This document shows, piece by piece, positions 7,790 through 17,100 of a stretch of DNA of 64,000 bases. Under the pieces are notes generated by a model that worked only from the letters and a program-made list of their open reading frames with translations, did not search any database and was not told the DNA's origin. Position 1 is the first letter of the stretch. The number at the start of each line of letters is the position of its first letter. The stretch covers positions 1-64,000 of the IMG/VR virus record IMGVR_UViG_3300036820_000006. The stretch is one strand, 5' to 3'. The position numbers were made by a program, and so were the translations under genes. Source of the stretch: a virus.

Positions 7790-8167
7790 ATGGCTCAGAA
7801 CAAGCAACAGGCAGCATCCAAGCCCGAGGCAGCATCCAAGCCCGCCATCCGTAGCGCGATGCTCGGAGCGGCGGCGTTCAGTGTCCCGGTCGGCCCCGCT
7901 ACGCTGGACGTATATCACGGTGAAGACCCTGCGCGTCTCTCTCTAGCTACCAAGACCGCCTCGATGTTCCACGATTACACTGATCTCTCTGGTGTCGAAA
8001 CCTCTTGGAACGCCCACCCGGAACAAGAGTACGAGCATCGCGGTCGCATGTCCGCCGCTACCGAATCCGAGGGGGCGCGCTCCCAAGTTCTACTCAACTC
8101 CGGCACCCGGCGAGGTTCGATGACCTTCAATTCTACCTTGCGGCCATCCCGCAGAGGAGACCAGTAA
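7790..8167 (+). CDS. hypothetical protein
   Basis: A 125-residue protein with an Ala/Lys/Pro-rich start (KQQAASKPEAASKPAIRSAM) and a polar remainder. A GAGG site precedes the ATG. It begins the neck/tail run after the reverse gene. It ends 3 bases before the next start, so the genes are coupled. No recognisable domain. Confidence 0.5.
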   Translation: MAQNKQQAASKPEAASKPAIRSAMLGAAAFSVPVGPATLDVYHGEDPARLSLATKTASMFHDYTDLSGVETSWNAHPEQEYEHRGRMSAATESEGARSQVLLNSGTRRGSMTFNSTLRPSRRGDQ

Positions 8168-8170
8168 CCC

Positions 8171-8731
8171 ATGGCTGATCGTGGCTTTGGCTATCAAGCT
8201 CTTGCCGGTACTCCGCAACCGGCGTTCGGCACTACGCTGGCTAGCGCAACGGTGCTTACTGCTGACCGTTACACCGGCAACACGGACCCGCGTTCAGCGC
8301 CGTCGCAGAGCACCACCACGGTAGGCACCGGGTTCAAGTTCTTCTTCCAGAAGAACGACCGTGTGATGGTCGGCCCCGCGAATGGGCTTGGCCCATGGGA
8401 CTCTGGCATTATTACTACGGTGAATAACTCCACAGGTGCGCTCACGATCAAAGGGCTCGTTACCACTCATGCCTCAGGTGAATGGATCATCCTGTGCGTG
8501 GCTTGTGCCGTGCTCAGCATCCAACCGGGCGGAGCGAACGCAGGCAGCATTTATATCGGCCCCGACATCACGGTTGGCGCGTTGTCGCCTACGCTATTCC
8601 GTGAAATCAACACTTCCTACGGCCCTTATGAGTTAGGATTATCAGCCTCGGGCAACGTCTGGGAGACTCAGGGTTATTGGCTCAACGGCACAGCCGCTGA
8701 CACTTTCCTCGCGGGCATTGTTACGATCTAG
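8171..8731 (+). CDS. hypothetical structural protein, beta-rich
   Basis: A 186-residue protein with a GAGGAG site before its ATG. The composition is Gly/Thr/Ala-rich with repeated beta-strand patterns (KNDRVMVGPANGLGPWDSG, TTVNNSTGALTIKGLV) that look like a small beta-barrel and a decoration-type end. The context between adaptor-like genes makes a virion component likely. Family not recognised. Confidence 0.55.
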   Translation: MADRGFGYQALAGTPQPAFGTTLASATVLTADRYTGNTDPRSAPSQSTTTVGTGFKFFFQKNDRVMVGPANGLGPWDSGIITTVNNSTGALTIKGLVTTHASGEWIILCVACAVLSIQPGGANAGSIYIGPDITVGALSPTLFREINTSYGPYELGLSASGNVWETQGYWLNGTAADTFLAGIVTI

Positions 8732-8740
8732 GAGCGCGCT

Positions 8741-9427
8741 GTGGCTACCACTACTGTTGCGCAACTGGGAACAGATACCTCAGCGCGATTGCAGGACCCA
8801 GAATTCATATTCTGGCAGCAAACCTATGAGGTTTGGGGTGGAATCGCGGAAGCACTCAACGAGATGATGCTCATGGTCGCGCGCCCGACCATTCAATTCA
8901 GTACATTGCTCACGCTTACGCCGAACACAGTCTGGCAGCAGCTTCCTAGCAACATGATTGCGATTACTGATATGCGCACGAATAACTATCGGTTGTGGAA
9001 GACATCTCTTTATACGATGGACAAGCTGCTTGCCAGTTGGTCATCGGATTGGACCTGCGACCGCGCCGACCAGCCTCAACGCTGGGGACCGCTGGGCATG
9101 ACTAAGTTCTTTGTGCATCCTGCGCCTATACAACCTATTCAAGTCATTGTCGCAGGTGTATGCAACCCAATCAGCGAACTCTACCCGCCGACCGGCAGCG
9201 AACAATCTCCTTTTCATTCTGAATTCGATGAGGCGCTATCGATGTACTCCGCTGCCTACTGCCGTTTTAAAGACCTTGGTGATGATGCACAGGAAGGATT
9301 TAGACTGTATCAACAATTTTTGGGCTTGGCGCAACGTCTCACCGTACTTGAAGACCGCAAAGACGCGCTCACATTCGCCCAGATGTTTGGTATGCCGGTT
9401 GCGCCCTCGCATGTGACGGCACGTTAG
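8741..9427 (+). CDS. putative adaptor/neck protein
   Basis: A 228-residue protein starting at GTG 8741 with GGAG just upstream. An N-terminal helix-rich part (FIFWQQTYEVWGGIAEALNE) leads into a segment with a beta-hairpin (KFFVHPAPIQPIQVIVAG). The end is helical (EALSMYSAAYCRFKDLGDDA, RLYQQFLGLAQRL). This resembles phage head-completion proteins of the T7 gp11/P22 gp4 kind in general build. The evidence is architecture and order, not a signature motif. Confidence 0.5.
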   Translation: MATTTVAQLGTDTSARLQDPEFIFWQQTYEVWGGIAEALNEMMLMVARPTIQFSTLLTLTPNTVWQQLPSNMIAITDMRTNNYRLWKTSLYTMDKLLASWSSDWTCDRADQPQRWGPLGMTKFFVHPAPIQPIQVIVAGVCNPISELYPPTGSEQSPFHSEFDEALSMYSAAYCRFKDLGDDAQEGFRLYQQFLGLAQRLTVLEDRKDALTFAQMFGMPVAPSHVTAR

Positions 9428-9496
9428 CCCTAACCACTGAGCAGGCTAACTGTTGTGGGTGATACACTTTTGCACATCTACGGGAGGAGCAGCAGG

Positions 9497-10087
9497 ATGA
9501 TTACAGAGCATGAAGAGGCGATAGAGCCACAACAGGCGCACGTGCAGGCGCAGGCGCAGGCGCACACACCCGCACTTGCACCCGTGCCGCAACAACAGCA
9601 GCCGGAGCCCCCGGACGCCGCTGGCGCACCCAGTGCGCGCGCTCAAGTAAGCAACTATCTGGATACCCCAATCATCACATCAGCAAGCCACGAAGATTCA
9701 CAGAGCGATTCAGAGTCCGCCAACGCCCCTCCCGGTACGGCGGACTCAATTTTTCGTCGATGCTCTTGCATCGGCGTGATGCCGGGGCGTGCCTGCACCC
9801 TCTGCAACAACACCAAATGGATGAAGCGCTGTCCTAACTGTTATGGCGTGGGCGCGGTGTTCCAAAACTCGCGGTCCAGTTACGAGCCGCGCAAAGATCG
9901 CTGCGGGTTCTGCATGGGTCGAGGCTGGATTGCGGCGCGCAGAGAAGAGGTGGCTGCTGCTACCAGCGCCGTGCCTGCTGCCAAGGGAGCTGCAATCCCG
10001 CCGCCTCAGACCCGCCCACGCGATGCCAAGCTGCCGGGCGCTGCGCCGCGCACCACGCGCCAGAATCGCGCCGGGCGCACAAGCTGA
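9497..10087 (+). CDS. DnaJ-type zinc-finger-like protein
   Basis: A 196-residue protein; the ATG at 9497 follows a GGGAGGAG site. Residues 1-85 are disordered (Gln/Ala/Pro). Residues 86-145 carry four Cys pairs: RRCSCIGVMPGRACTLC, then CPNCYGVGA and CGFCMGRGW. The CxxCxGxG form is that of the zinc-binding domain of DnaJ chaperones. No J-domain is present. The tail is Ala/Pro/Arg-rich. It may chaperone a virion protein during assembly, which is an inference. Confidence 0.6.
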   Translation: MITEHEEAIEPQQAHVQAQAQAHTPALAPVPQQQQPEPPDAAGAPSARAQVSNYLDTPIITSASHEDSQSDSESANAPPGTADSIFRRCSCIGVMPGRACTLCNNTKWMKRCPNCYGVGAVFQNSRSSYEPRKDRCGFCMGRGWIAARREEVAAATSAVPAAKGAAIPPPQTRPRDAKLPGAAPRTTRQNRAGRTS

Positions 10088-10095
10088 CCTTCACG

Positions 10096-10701
10096 ATGTC
10101 CCTCAACCAACGTTTCTCCGCCATTGTCACCGACGAACTTTCGCGCGCTTCCGTGCGCCTGGGCAAGCGCATCCTCCAGCTTTATCTTGCTGATCTCTCA
10201 GCTGCGCGTGCGAAGGAACTTGCTGCCGATTCCGGCTTCCTTGGCGAGCTGGTCGAACGTGCTATTGCCGACGCCTGTGACGCCGCGCGCCTCGCTGGTC
10301 GCGATATCACTAATCCTGCTGCCATCGTTACGCTAGCCAGCACGCATCCCTCTACTGCTACCCGCGACTCGCTCACCGTGCTCGATCATGCAGTGCGTTC
10401 TGCCCCTACACTTCATGGCATATCGCTCTTAGAGGCGGCAGCGGTGCTCAAGCGCCGGTTGGGCCGCGCGGTCGCTCCCGGTTCCATCCGCCTGATGCTG
10501 CGTCGCAACACCGAATTCCACTCTCTAATGGTCCGACGCGGCCGGGTTCAACTGCGCTCGGAGCTGATCGTGGAAAAGCTGGCAGAGCGGCATTCGCAAA
10601 AACTCCCGCCCCTGCCGCCCAAGAAACCTTCCCCCAAGCTCCCTCCTGACGCTATGCTAAGGCGCGCACAGTCGCGACCTGCTTCCAAGCGAGCGCGTTA
10701 G
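10096..10701 (+). CDS. basic helical hypothetical protein
   Basis: A 201-residue, Arg/Ala/Leu-rich helical protein. It has an N-terminal helix bundle pattern (RFSAIVTDELSRASVRLGKR) and a Pro/Lys-rich tail (LPPLPPKKPSPKLPP). The internal segment LEAAAVLKRRLGRAVAPGSI could be a helix-turn-helix. Nucleic-acid or membrane contact is possible. Unrecognised. Confidence 0.5.
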   Translation: MSLNQRFSAIVTDELSRASVRLGKRILQLYLADLSAARAKELAADSGFLGELVERAIADACDAARLAGRDITNPAAIVTLASTHPSTATRDSLTVLDHAVRSAPTLHGISLLEAAAVLKRRLGRAVAPGSIRLMLRRNTEFHSLMVRRGRVQLRSELIVEKLAERHSQKLPPLPPKKPSPKLPPDAMLRRAQSRPASKRAR

Positions 10702-10716
10702 GAGATCACTGCTGCC

Positions 10717-11700
10717 ATGTCTACCACTCCAAATCTCGGCTTACTTCTCTACGCCGCGCACGCATCCCCGTGGGACTCTGGCACTAATGGTAACTGGACC
10801 TTAGTAGATACCTTTGCGGCGACCTGTATTGTGAAATCGCCTTCGGCCGCGCAAATCCTGACCCAGCCCTCAGCCACTTATTTCTCAGTCAACGGGCTGC
10901 AAATTTTCGGCACCACGCCGGTCATTCCGTTTGCGGTCTCAGCCGGGAACTTCTCTGCCGCGCTTTCCATGCCCAGTGTGGGCACCCTCTCCGTTGACTC
11001 CAGCGCAGTTGGCAACGGCGGGGGCACGCTAGTTGCTACTGTTATCAATGCCAAAACCGGCTTCCAGCTCAACGGTGCAGCACCTTCCGGTCACTTTCTC
11101 GTAGGTGATGGCACGCACTATGTCGATTCTGCTTCGCTGCCGGGCGCGCTCTACTATCAGAATGTTGAATCCAATAGCGGCGCAGAAAACCAGCGTGCCG
11201 CGCTCAACTTTACTTCAGGCTTAACGGTTACCGACAACCCTGGCAACAATTCCACCGATGTTGCACTGTCTGACACCGGAGTCACGCCCGGCGCATACAC
11301 TATTGTCAATGCCACAGTTGGCGCGGATGGCCGTCTCACCGCCATTACGAATGGAACTCCTTCTACTTACAACCCCATCGCGCATGATGTAACCGGTTCG
11401 CGGGTGCTCAGCACCGTTTATCAGAACACTACCGGAGGCACGATGCGCGTTTACGGCTATGGCACGACTACCGGCTCAACGGTAGGCAGCACCGAAGCCC
11501 GTATCGGGCCTACAAACACACTCGTTATCACTACTGATACTATCTGGGCCACCACAGAAGGCGCTACCGTAGACACGGGCACTTTAGGATTCGCTTTTGA
11601 AGTTCAGAACAATTGGTACTATGCGGTTTATGCCAACACTTTCACCAATAGCATGGGTTCGGGCGTTACCGGTCTCGGAAAATGGTGGGAGGTTTACTAA
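10717..11700 (+). CDS. putative tail fibre or tail-associated protein
   Basis: A 327-residue, Gly/Thr/Asn/Ser-rich protein of low charge with repeats typical of fibre shafts (TAPSGHFLVGDGTHYVDS-like; GVTPGAYTIVNATVGADGRL). The phrase 'GAYTIVNATVGADGRLTAIT' is frequent in phage tail-fibre repeats. A C-terminal Trp/Tyr-rich end may be the receptor tip. A GGAG site precedes the ATG. Confidence 0.6.
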   Translation: MSTTPNLGLLLYAAHASPWDSGTNGNWTLVDTFAATCIVKSPSAAQILTQPSATYFSVNGLQIFGTTPVIPFAVSAGNFSAALSMPSVGTLSVDSSAVGNGGGTLVATVINAKTGFQLNGAAPSGHFLVGDGTHYVDSASLPGALYYQNVESNSGAENQRAALNFTSGLTVTDNPGNNSTDVALSDTGVTPGAYTIVNATVGADGRLTAITNGTPSTYNPIAHDVTGSRVLSTVYQNTTGGTMRVYGYGTTTGSTVGSTEARIGPTNTLVITTDTIWATTEGATVDTGTLGFAFEVQNNWYYAVYANTFTNSMGSGVTGLGKWWEVY

Positions 11701-11706
11701 GCTCTC

Positions 11707-12939
11707 ATGGCAATTCCCGGCAACGGCGTGCGCAGGGCTGTGGATGTTCTCGCAGAGGTGAGCTTTCATATAGTCGAACCAGTGCTCGACGCTATCATCA
11801 CTGCGACTGGCCCAGCAGGGTTCGGCGATCCTACTTTCGGCTATAACGGCGATTCATCCGATGGCGGCGGTTTTGGATTTGGGTTAGGCGATTACGCTAC
11901 GCTCTCAGTCCCGATAGAGTTCTACCTCTATCCCGGCGCACTCATCGTAGTGGACTATCGCGGGCCGAATGAAGAAGTGGCCGAAGTCACCTCGGTAGAC
12001 TTCCCCAGCAACACTTTTTATGCGACATTCGTTAACTCTCACTCAGCCGGAGAGCGCGTATTCGCGCCGACTTTTCCAACCCAGCAGCCGACCGATCCAC
12101 TGTGGACGCAGGCTGAGATGCTAGGCTACCTCGCCGATGCACAGAATGAGCTCCTAGCGCAGGTTCCAATAGTGTTAGAGCTATTCCCTGACCAGCAATG
12201 GCAGCTTGGCGTTACCACTTATGCGCTTCCAGCTACCGCTATTGAGCTGGAACGGGTCGCGGTGCAGAACAACTCGCTCGATTATGCGCTGAGCACGCTC
12301 ACGCGCACTGCAGGTGTTGTCACTGCCATGACTACTACCCCTACTCCTTTTTCGCCGTTGCTGGCCGTCTATGTAAACGGCGTAGCTGATTCCTCATTCA
12401 ACTCACTCACGCCTGCAAGCTCAGATTGGTTCTCGCTCACTGGCGTTTCAGCAGATGGCTACACGCTGACATGGAATGTACCGTCAACTTACTCAGACGC
12501 TAGCTCTACTGGCGGCACCATCTCACAACTTCTGTATCAGCGTTTGTATGAATCTTCGCAGGACCAGCTTGCAATGCGCGATCCTTACTGGTTCTATAAC
12601 CAAGAATCCGATGTGCCCACGATATTCTATGAAGATCGCACTGGCGTTTATCAGTATGGGGTTGCTCCGCAGCCGCGTGCGGGATTCTATGCGGACTTGA
12701 TTGCCAGCCAGCGTGACAGCACTGCGTTAACGCTGCTAGACGGCTTTGTTGCGCCCGATATTTTCGTCTACGCGATCAAATATAAAACGCTGCAATACGC
12801 GCTCACTAAAGATGGCGAGCAGCGCAGCCCTATGCTGGCACGTTATGCAGGCCAACGCTTTGATATGACTGTCCAGCTCGCACGGCGCTTCCTGCGTAAC
12901 ATGGTAGAGCCTCCACAATCACAAGGTAGACCCGCCTAA
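11707..12939 (+). CDS. putative tail/neck protein, adaptor-like
   Basis: A 410-residue protein. The N-terminal 100 residues are Gly-rich with a beta-barrel-like segment (LSVPIEFYLYPGALIVVDYR). A middle region has helices (AEMLGYLADAQNELLAQVP), a beta domain follows, and the C-terminus is helical (YAIKYKTLQYALTKDGEQ). The order resembles the proteins at 5507 and 8741, so the phage may carry several adaptor-like rings. No ribosome site is clear. Confidence 0.5.
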   Translation: MAIPGNGVRRAVDVLAEVSFHIVEPVLDAIITATGPAGFGDPTFGYNGDSSDGGGFGFGLGDYATLSVPIEFYLYPGALIVVDYRGPNEEVAEVTSVDFPSNTFYATFVNSHSAGERVFAPTFPTQQPTDPLWTQAEMLGYLADAQNELLAQVPIVLELFPDQQWQLGVTTYALPATAIELERVAVQNNSLDYALSTLTRTAGVVTAMTTTPTPFSPLLAVYVNGVADSSFNSLTPASSDWFSLTGVSADGYTLTWNVPSTYSDASSTGGTISQLLYQRLYESSQDQLAMRDPYWFYNQESDVPTIFYEDRTGVYQYGVAPQPRAGFYADLIASQRDSTALTLLDGFVAPDIFVYAIKYKTLQYALTKDGEQRSPMLARYAGQRFDMTVQLARRFLRNMVEPPQSQGRPA

Positions 12940-12949
12940 GGACGCTCTG

Positions 12950-13729
12950 ATGCCGCTACCGCCGAACATTCCGACCCGTCCAGCCCCGGCGCAGCCTAAC
13001 CTGCCGCTGCAGACCACGCAACTCAAGCTTTCTGACCTGCAGGAACCCGGCTTATCCACGCTAAACAACCTTTTCTCATCGATTCAAAATCAGATCACCT
13101 CACTCATTGGCGCAAATGGGCCAACCCCACTCCCTTCAGGCGCGAATATGGGCGGCGCTCCGGTGCAAAACATCGGCGAACCTCAATCTCCGGCCGATGC
13201 AATCTCAAAAGCGCATGCGGAGGCTAATTATTCCGCCACGGCGCTTGCTCCGCAGCTCGAAGCTGGCCAAAATACCGGCCTCAAAACCTATCGCGCACTC
13301 AATTCCAAGCAGCAGCAGGAGAGCTACTCTAATTTTCTCGAAGGTGTGCTTAACACCGCGCCCACTGCGAACACTTCCACTATCACTGGTACCACATCAG
13401 GAGGTTCAGCCGTGGTTTCGGTCTCGGCGGGGTCTCATCTGTTCGTTAGCGGTAATCAGAACTCTTATGTGCAGCGCACGGATACCATTTCGCTCGTTAG
13501 CGGGATGGGAGTTTACTATTACTACCTCAGCAAAGGCTCACAGACATTGGCCATCTCGCAACCTTATGCTGCCGACACCCAAGCGAATCGCACGCAAGCA
13601 AATCAGGATGGTACTGTCATTGTGGGCGTCGCTACTATTGATGGTTCAGGGCTGGTGACTAATCAATCAGCGGCCGGAGCGACTACCCCAGCCACCACTG
13701 GCAACTTCAGGTTGCTTACTCGTCTCTAG
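12950..13729 (+). CDS. hypothetical tail protein
   Basis: A 259-residue protein: a Pro-rich N-terminus (NIPTRPAPAQPNLPLQTTQL), a helical middle, and a Thr/Ser/Gly-rich beta C-terminal half (ANTSTITGTTSGGSAVVSVS, QTLAISQPYAADTQANRTQ). This is the pattern of short tail spikes or collar fibres. It ends just before the candidate promoter at 13745. Confidence 0.5.
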   Translation: MPLPPNIPTRPAPAQPNLPLQTTQLKLSDLQEPGLSTLNNLFSSIQNQITSLIGANGPTPLPSGANMGGAPVQNIGEPQSPADAISKAHAEANYSATALAPQLEAGQNTGLKTYRALNSKQQQESYSNFLEGVLNTAPTANTSTITGTTSGGSAVVSVSAGSHLFVSGNQNSYVQRTDTISLVSGMGVYYYYLSKGSQTLAISQPYAADTQANRTQANQDGTVIVGVATIDGSGLVTNQSAAGATTPATTGNFRLLTRL

Positions 13730-13744
13730 CTAGGTTCCTTTTCC

Positions 13745-13773
13745 TTTACACAGCCCTCCCCTCCGCGCTATTC
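13745..13773 (+). promoter_or_regulatory. candidate promoter for a near-leaderless transcript
   Basis: TTTACA (13745-13750), 17 bases, CTATTC (13768-13773). The -10 box is identical to that at 712. The next ATG is at 13784, so a transcript starting about 7 bases after the -10 box would have a leader of only a few bases. Confidence 0.4.
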
Positions 13774-13783
13774 TGCGCGCGCC

Positions 13784-14101
13784 ATGGCCCTGCGCATTCT
13801 AAAAGCTGACATCGATAGGCTGACTGCGCATATCACCGTGCAGGCCCAAGTCGAGGAGCATCATTCTGACGGCTCAACTACGCTGGGAGCGCCTGAAACC
13901 TTTGGCATCGACCGGGGCTCGCTGGAAGAAATTCATGGTTCCGGCGCTATGACTGAAGCCTCAGTTCACGTAGCGCTCGAACGCTGGCTGGCTGGAATGC
14001 ATGATATCGCGCTGGCTCGTAAACATACCCACGATCACGCCACTGCTGCGGTGAGCAGACTCGCGAAGACCACTCTACAGTTCAGCGAGGGAGCGCGCTA
14101 A
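13784..14101 (+). CDS. hypothetical 105-residue protein
   Basis: A 105-residue protein with a polar, His-rich composition (EEHHSDGSTTLGAPETFGI; ARKHTHDHATAAV). It starts right after the candidate promoter with no Shine-Dalgarno and ends one base before the nozzle-like gene. It may be a small chaperone or joint for that large protein. Not recognised. Confidence 0.5.
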   Translation: MALRILKADIDRLTAHITVQAQVEEHHSDGSTTLGAPETFGIDRGSLEEIHGSGAMTEASVHVALERWLAGMHDIALARKHTHDHATAAVSRLAKTTLQFSEGAR

Positions 14102-14102
14102 G

Positions 14103-17100
14103 ATGCCGCAGGATTCCGCTTACCGCTCTATTAGTTACATTTACAAGAGTCGCGGACTAATCGCGCGATATACGATTGACCAAACTCCTGAATTCTATTA
14201 CCTCGATCTGCTCAACTTCTTCGAGATTGCCGAAAACGCTATCGCGCCGCGCTACGGTACCCAGATCATCAATCGCGATCCTGATGGCACTGAATCGGGT
14301 AGCAATTACCTGTTTGACTTTCCAGTCACTACACTAGCCAAATTAACCTACCTCGCACAGCCTTACCGTTATGCCATTACCTCAGATGGCCAAGTGTGGG
14401 TGCGGGCCTCGAATTTGCAAGGCGCGTACACTTCGATCCACACTGGGCTATCCGGCCAGCCTGCGCAATATGTCATTACTAACTGTTTCCAAACGTCGCA
14501 GCCTTACATATTCTTCTACGATCAGGCCGCGTCGATCAAAACGTCAGGCTCGGGCACGCCCTCGCTCACTGGCTTAGACCCCTCAGGCACTACCGCGACG
14601 GCGCTGCCATTCTCTCCATTGCTAACGCTGATCGACAACTTTGGTCCATCCAATTTCTACAACTCGTCCGGGTTCTCCGTAGCATGGGCCTCTGAATCGA
14701 TCACCACGCTCACTGCAGGCAGCCTCTATTTCCCCACCGATTTCCCTGAATACATTGGCGTCGCCAACTCCGCTTCCGGCTATACAGGTGGAACTTATCC
14801 GCTCTCCGGGGGCAACCTTGGTATGGACCTTGGCACCTCGGTCACCGGCACCGGCATAAGCACCTATACCACACCGCCTTTTTTAGGATTTCCCTCAATA
14901 ACGCTGCCGCTAACCTCTAACATCACGCTGGCGGTTACTCTTTCAGCTAAGCTGCTGCTTTACTATGCGCTGGACTTTGCCCTCTGCACGGGGGTTGTAA
15001 ATTTTCAATACTCTATTGACGGCGGCACATCATGGGCTACCTTCTATACCTACGCAGCCTCGCGCGCGACGGTTACCTCCCCTACGGGTAATCCAGCGCC
15101 TGTGGGGCCGATTCTAATCTCCACGCCGGTATCTGGGCTCACTAACTTGGCCAATTTGGAAGTGCGTTTCACAATGACCTTGACTGCGCAAAAGTCTGAG
15201 GTTAATCCCAACTCCACGTTAGCAGGAAACATCGCATCTATCAGCGCAACCACCAACAACTCCGCCGCAGCTGATCCGTTTGATGGCGTGGTTGATGGCA
15301 TGTTGGCAGTATTCAATAACACGTCACTACCGTCGCCCGTGCCCATTGTGAATGTGACCTCTGCCGTACTCAACGGCGGCGTCTATAACAGTCTGATCAT
15401 TATGACTGCGCAGCCACATGGCTACAGCACTGGTTACAATGCAGCAATCTATGGTTCCTCATCTTCGCTGGTGGATGGATTCTATTTCGCGATCACAGTA
15501 AATTCTTCCAACCAGTTCACAGTCAATCTTGCCAATATCGATCCTACAGTCTCTTTTCTCTCGGCAACTGGCGGTGTGTGCTATGCAGGTCCCGGCGCTA
15601 ACACGACCAATCCTTCAACTTGTGTTATCGCGAATCACTACTCCACACCTTACCCTAGCCAATTCTCGGCATGGGGGTTCACACGGCCCCTGCGCGGAAT
15701 CGCGCCTGAGACATTCCCAATCTATTGCTGGGTTGGAACCGTAGCCCAGAACACTACTTCCACCTCTCCAGCGTTAGTCGGCAACACTATCGCGCTCGAC
15801 CTCAGCTTTAATAATCAAGTCACGGATGATGATCTAATCGTTATCACATTGCTGGTCGATAATCCCGCAGCTATAGATAATATTCGGTTGCAGTTTGATG
15901 TACGCGGCAGCCAGTACACCTCTAGCTATTACTACAAAGACATCGCGCCTGCTTATTATCAGCAATCCGTGCAGAATCTTGAAGACGCTTATACAGCTAC
16001 CGAGCAGCAAATCCTCGCAGGCACGTTAGGTATAACCACCCCAGCCACTCCCAACTCGACCACAGCGCAGCTACAACCCGGCAACTTTTCCACCGGCTCC
16101 GGCGCATGGGCTACCGTCTATCTGCGTCGGGGTGACTTCGTGCCTGTTGGCACTGCAGGCCAGCCAGGATTGGATTGGTCCGCAATCACGGGCTGGCAGC
16201 TCGTGATAACCACTAATACAGTCGGCGCAGCCACAGTTGCGGTGAACGGACTATATCTGCAATGGGGTTATGGGCCTAGCTCATTCGCAGGCATTGGTTA
16301 TGATTATCGCTACACGCCATACAATATCAACACCGGCACCGAAGGTAATCCATCACCTGAGCAGAAATTTTCCGAACAGTATGGCTGGCTCGCTTCGCTC
16401 ACGGCTCCGATATTTCTGCGCCAAGCGGTACAGATCACCGGCACATTCTTCGCTGATCCCCAAGTCACACACATTCGTATCTATCGGCGTGGTGGTATCG
16501 TCGCAGCCAATTGGTTCCAAATTGACCAAATCCCGAATATCCCCGGTGGCGGTGTGGACGGTTCCGGCCAGTTCATCTACAAAGATGTCATTTCAGATGA
16601 CGCATTGCTGCAAGGCTATCCTTTAGTGCTTGATAATGATCCGCCGGTCACCTCGTCATTATCGAATCCGCTGCTCACCACACTGGCCACTGCGCCTAGC
16701 TCGCCGGGCCAGTCTATCTATAGCATATTCACGCCGCAGCTTATCAAAGTACAAGCTAGCTCATTTGAGTTCGTGCCGACTCAAGTTATCACCATCGGCA
16801 CCGCGAATAACCTTGAAGTAGTGAATGTGATCTCAGGCGGCACTGGCCAGTTCACAGCGATTCTGCGTTTGCAGCATAATATTGGCGAAAATCTTTACTG
16901 TTATTCGCTGCCTCGCGTTTCATGTAATCTCTGTGCGCTGGCTTATGGCCAAGTTTGGCTGACGGGCGACAAGAATAATCCTCATTATCTTTATTTCAGC
17001 AAGGCATCACTGCCTGAGAATTTCGGCCCGCAAAACTATATGCCGGTGGGTTCACCCAATTACCCGATCACTATCGTGGTGAACTGGCGTGGTACTTTGT

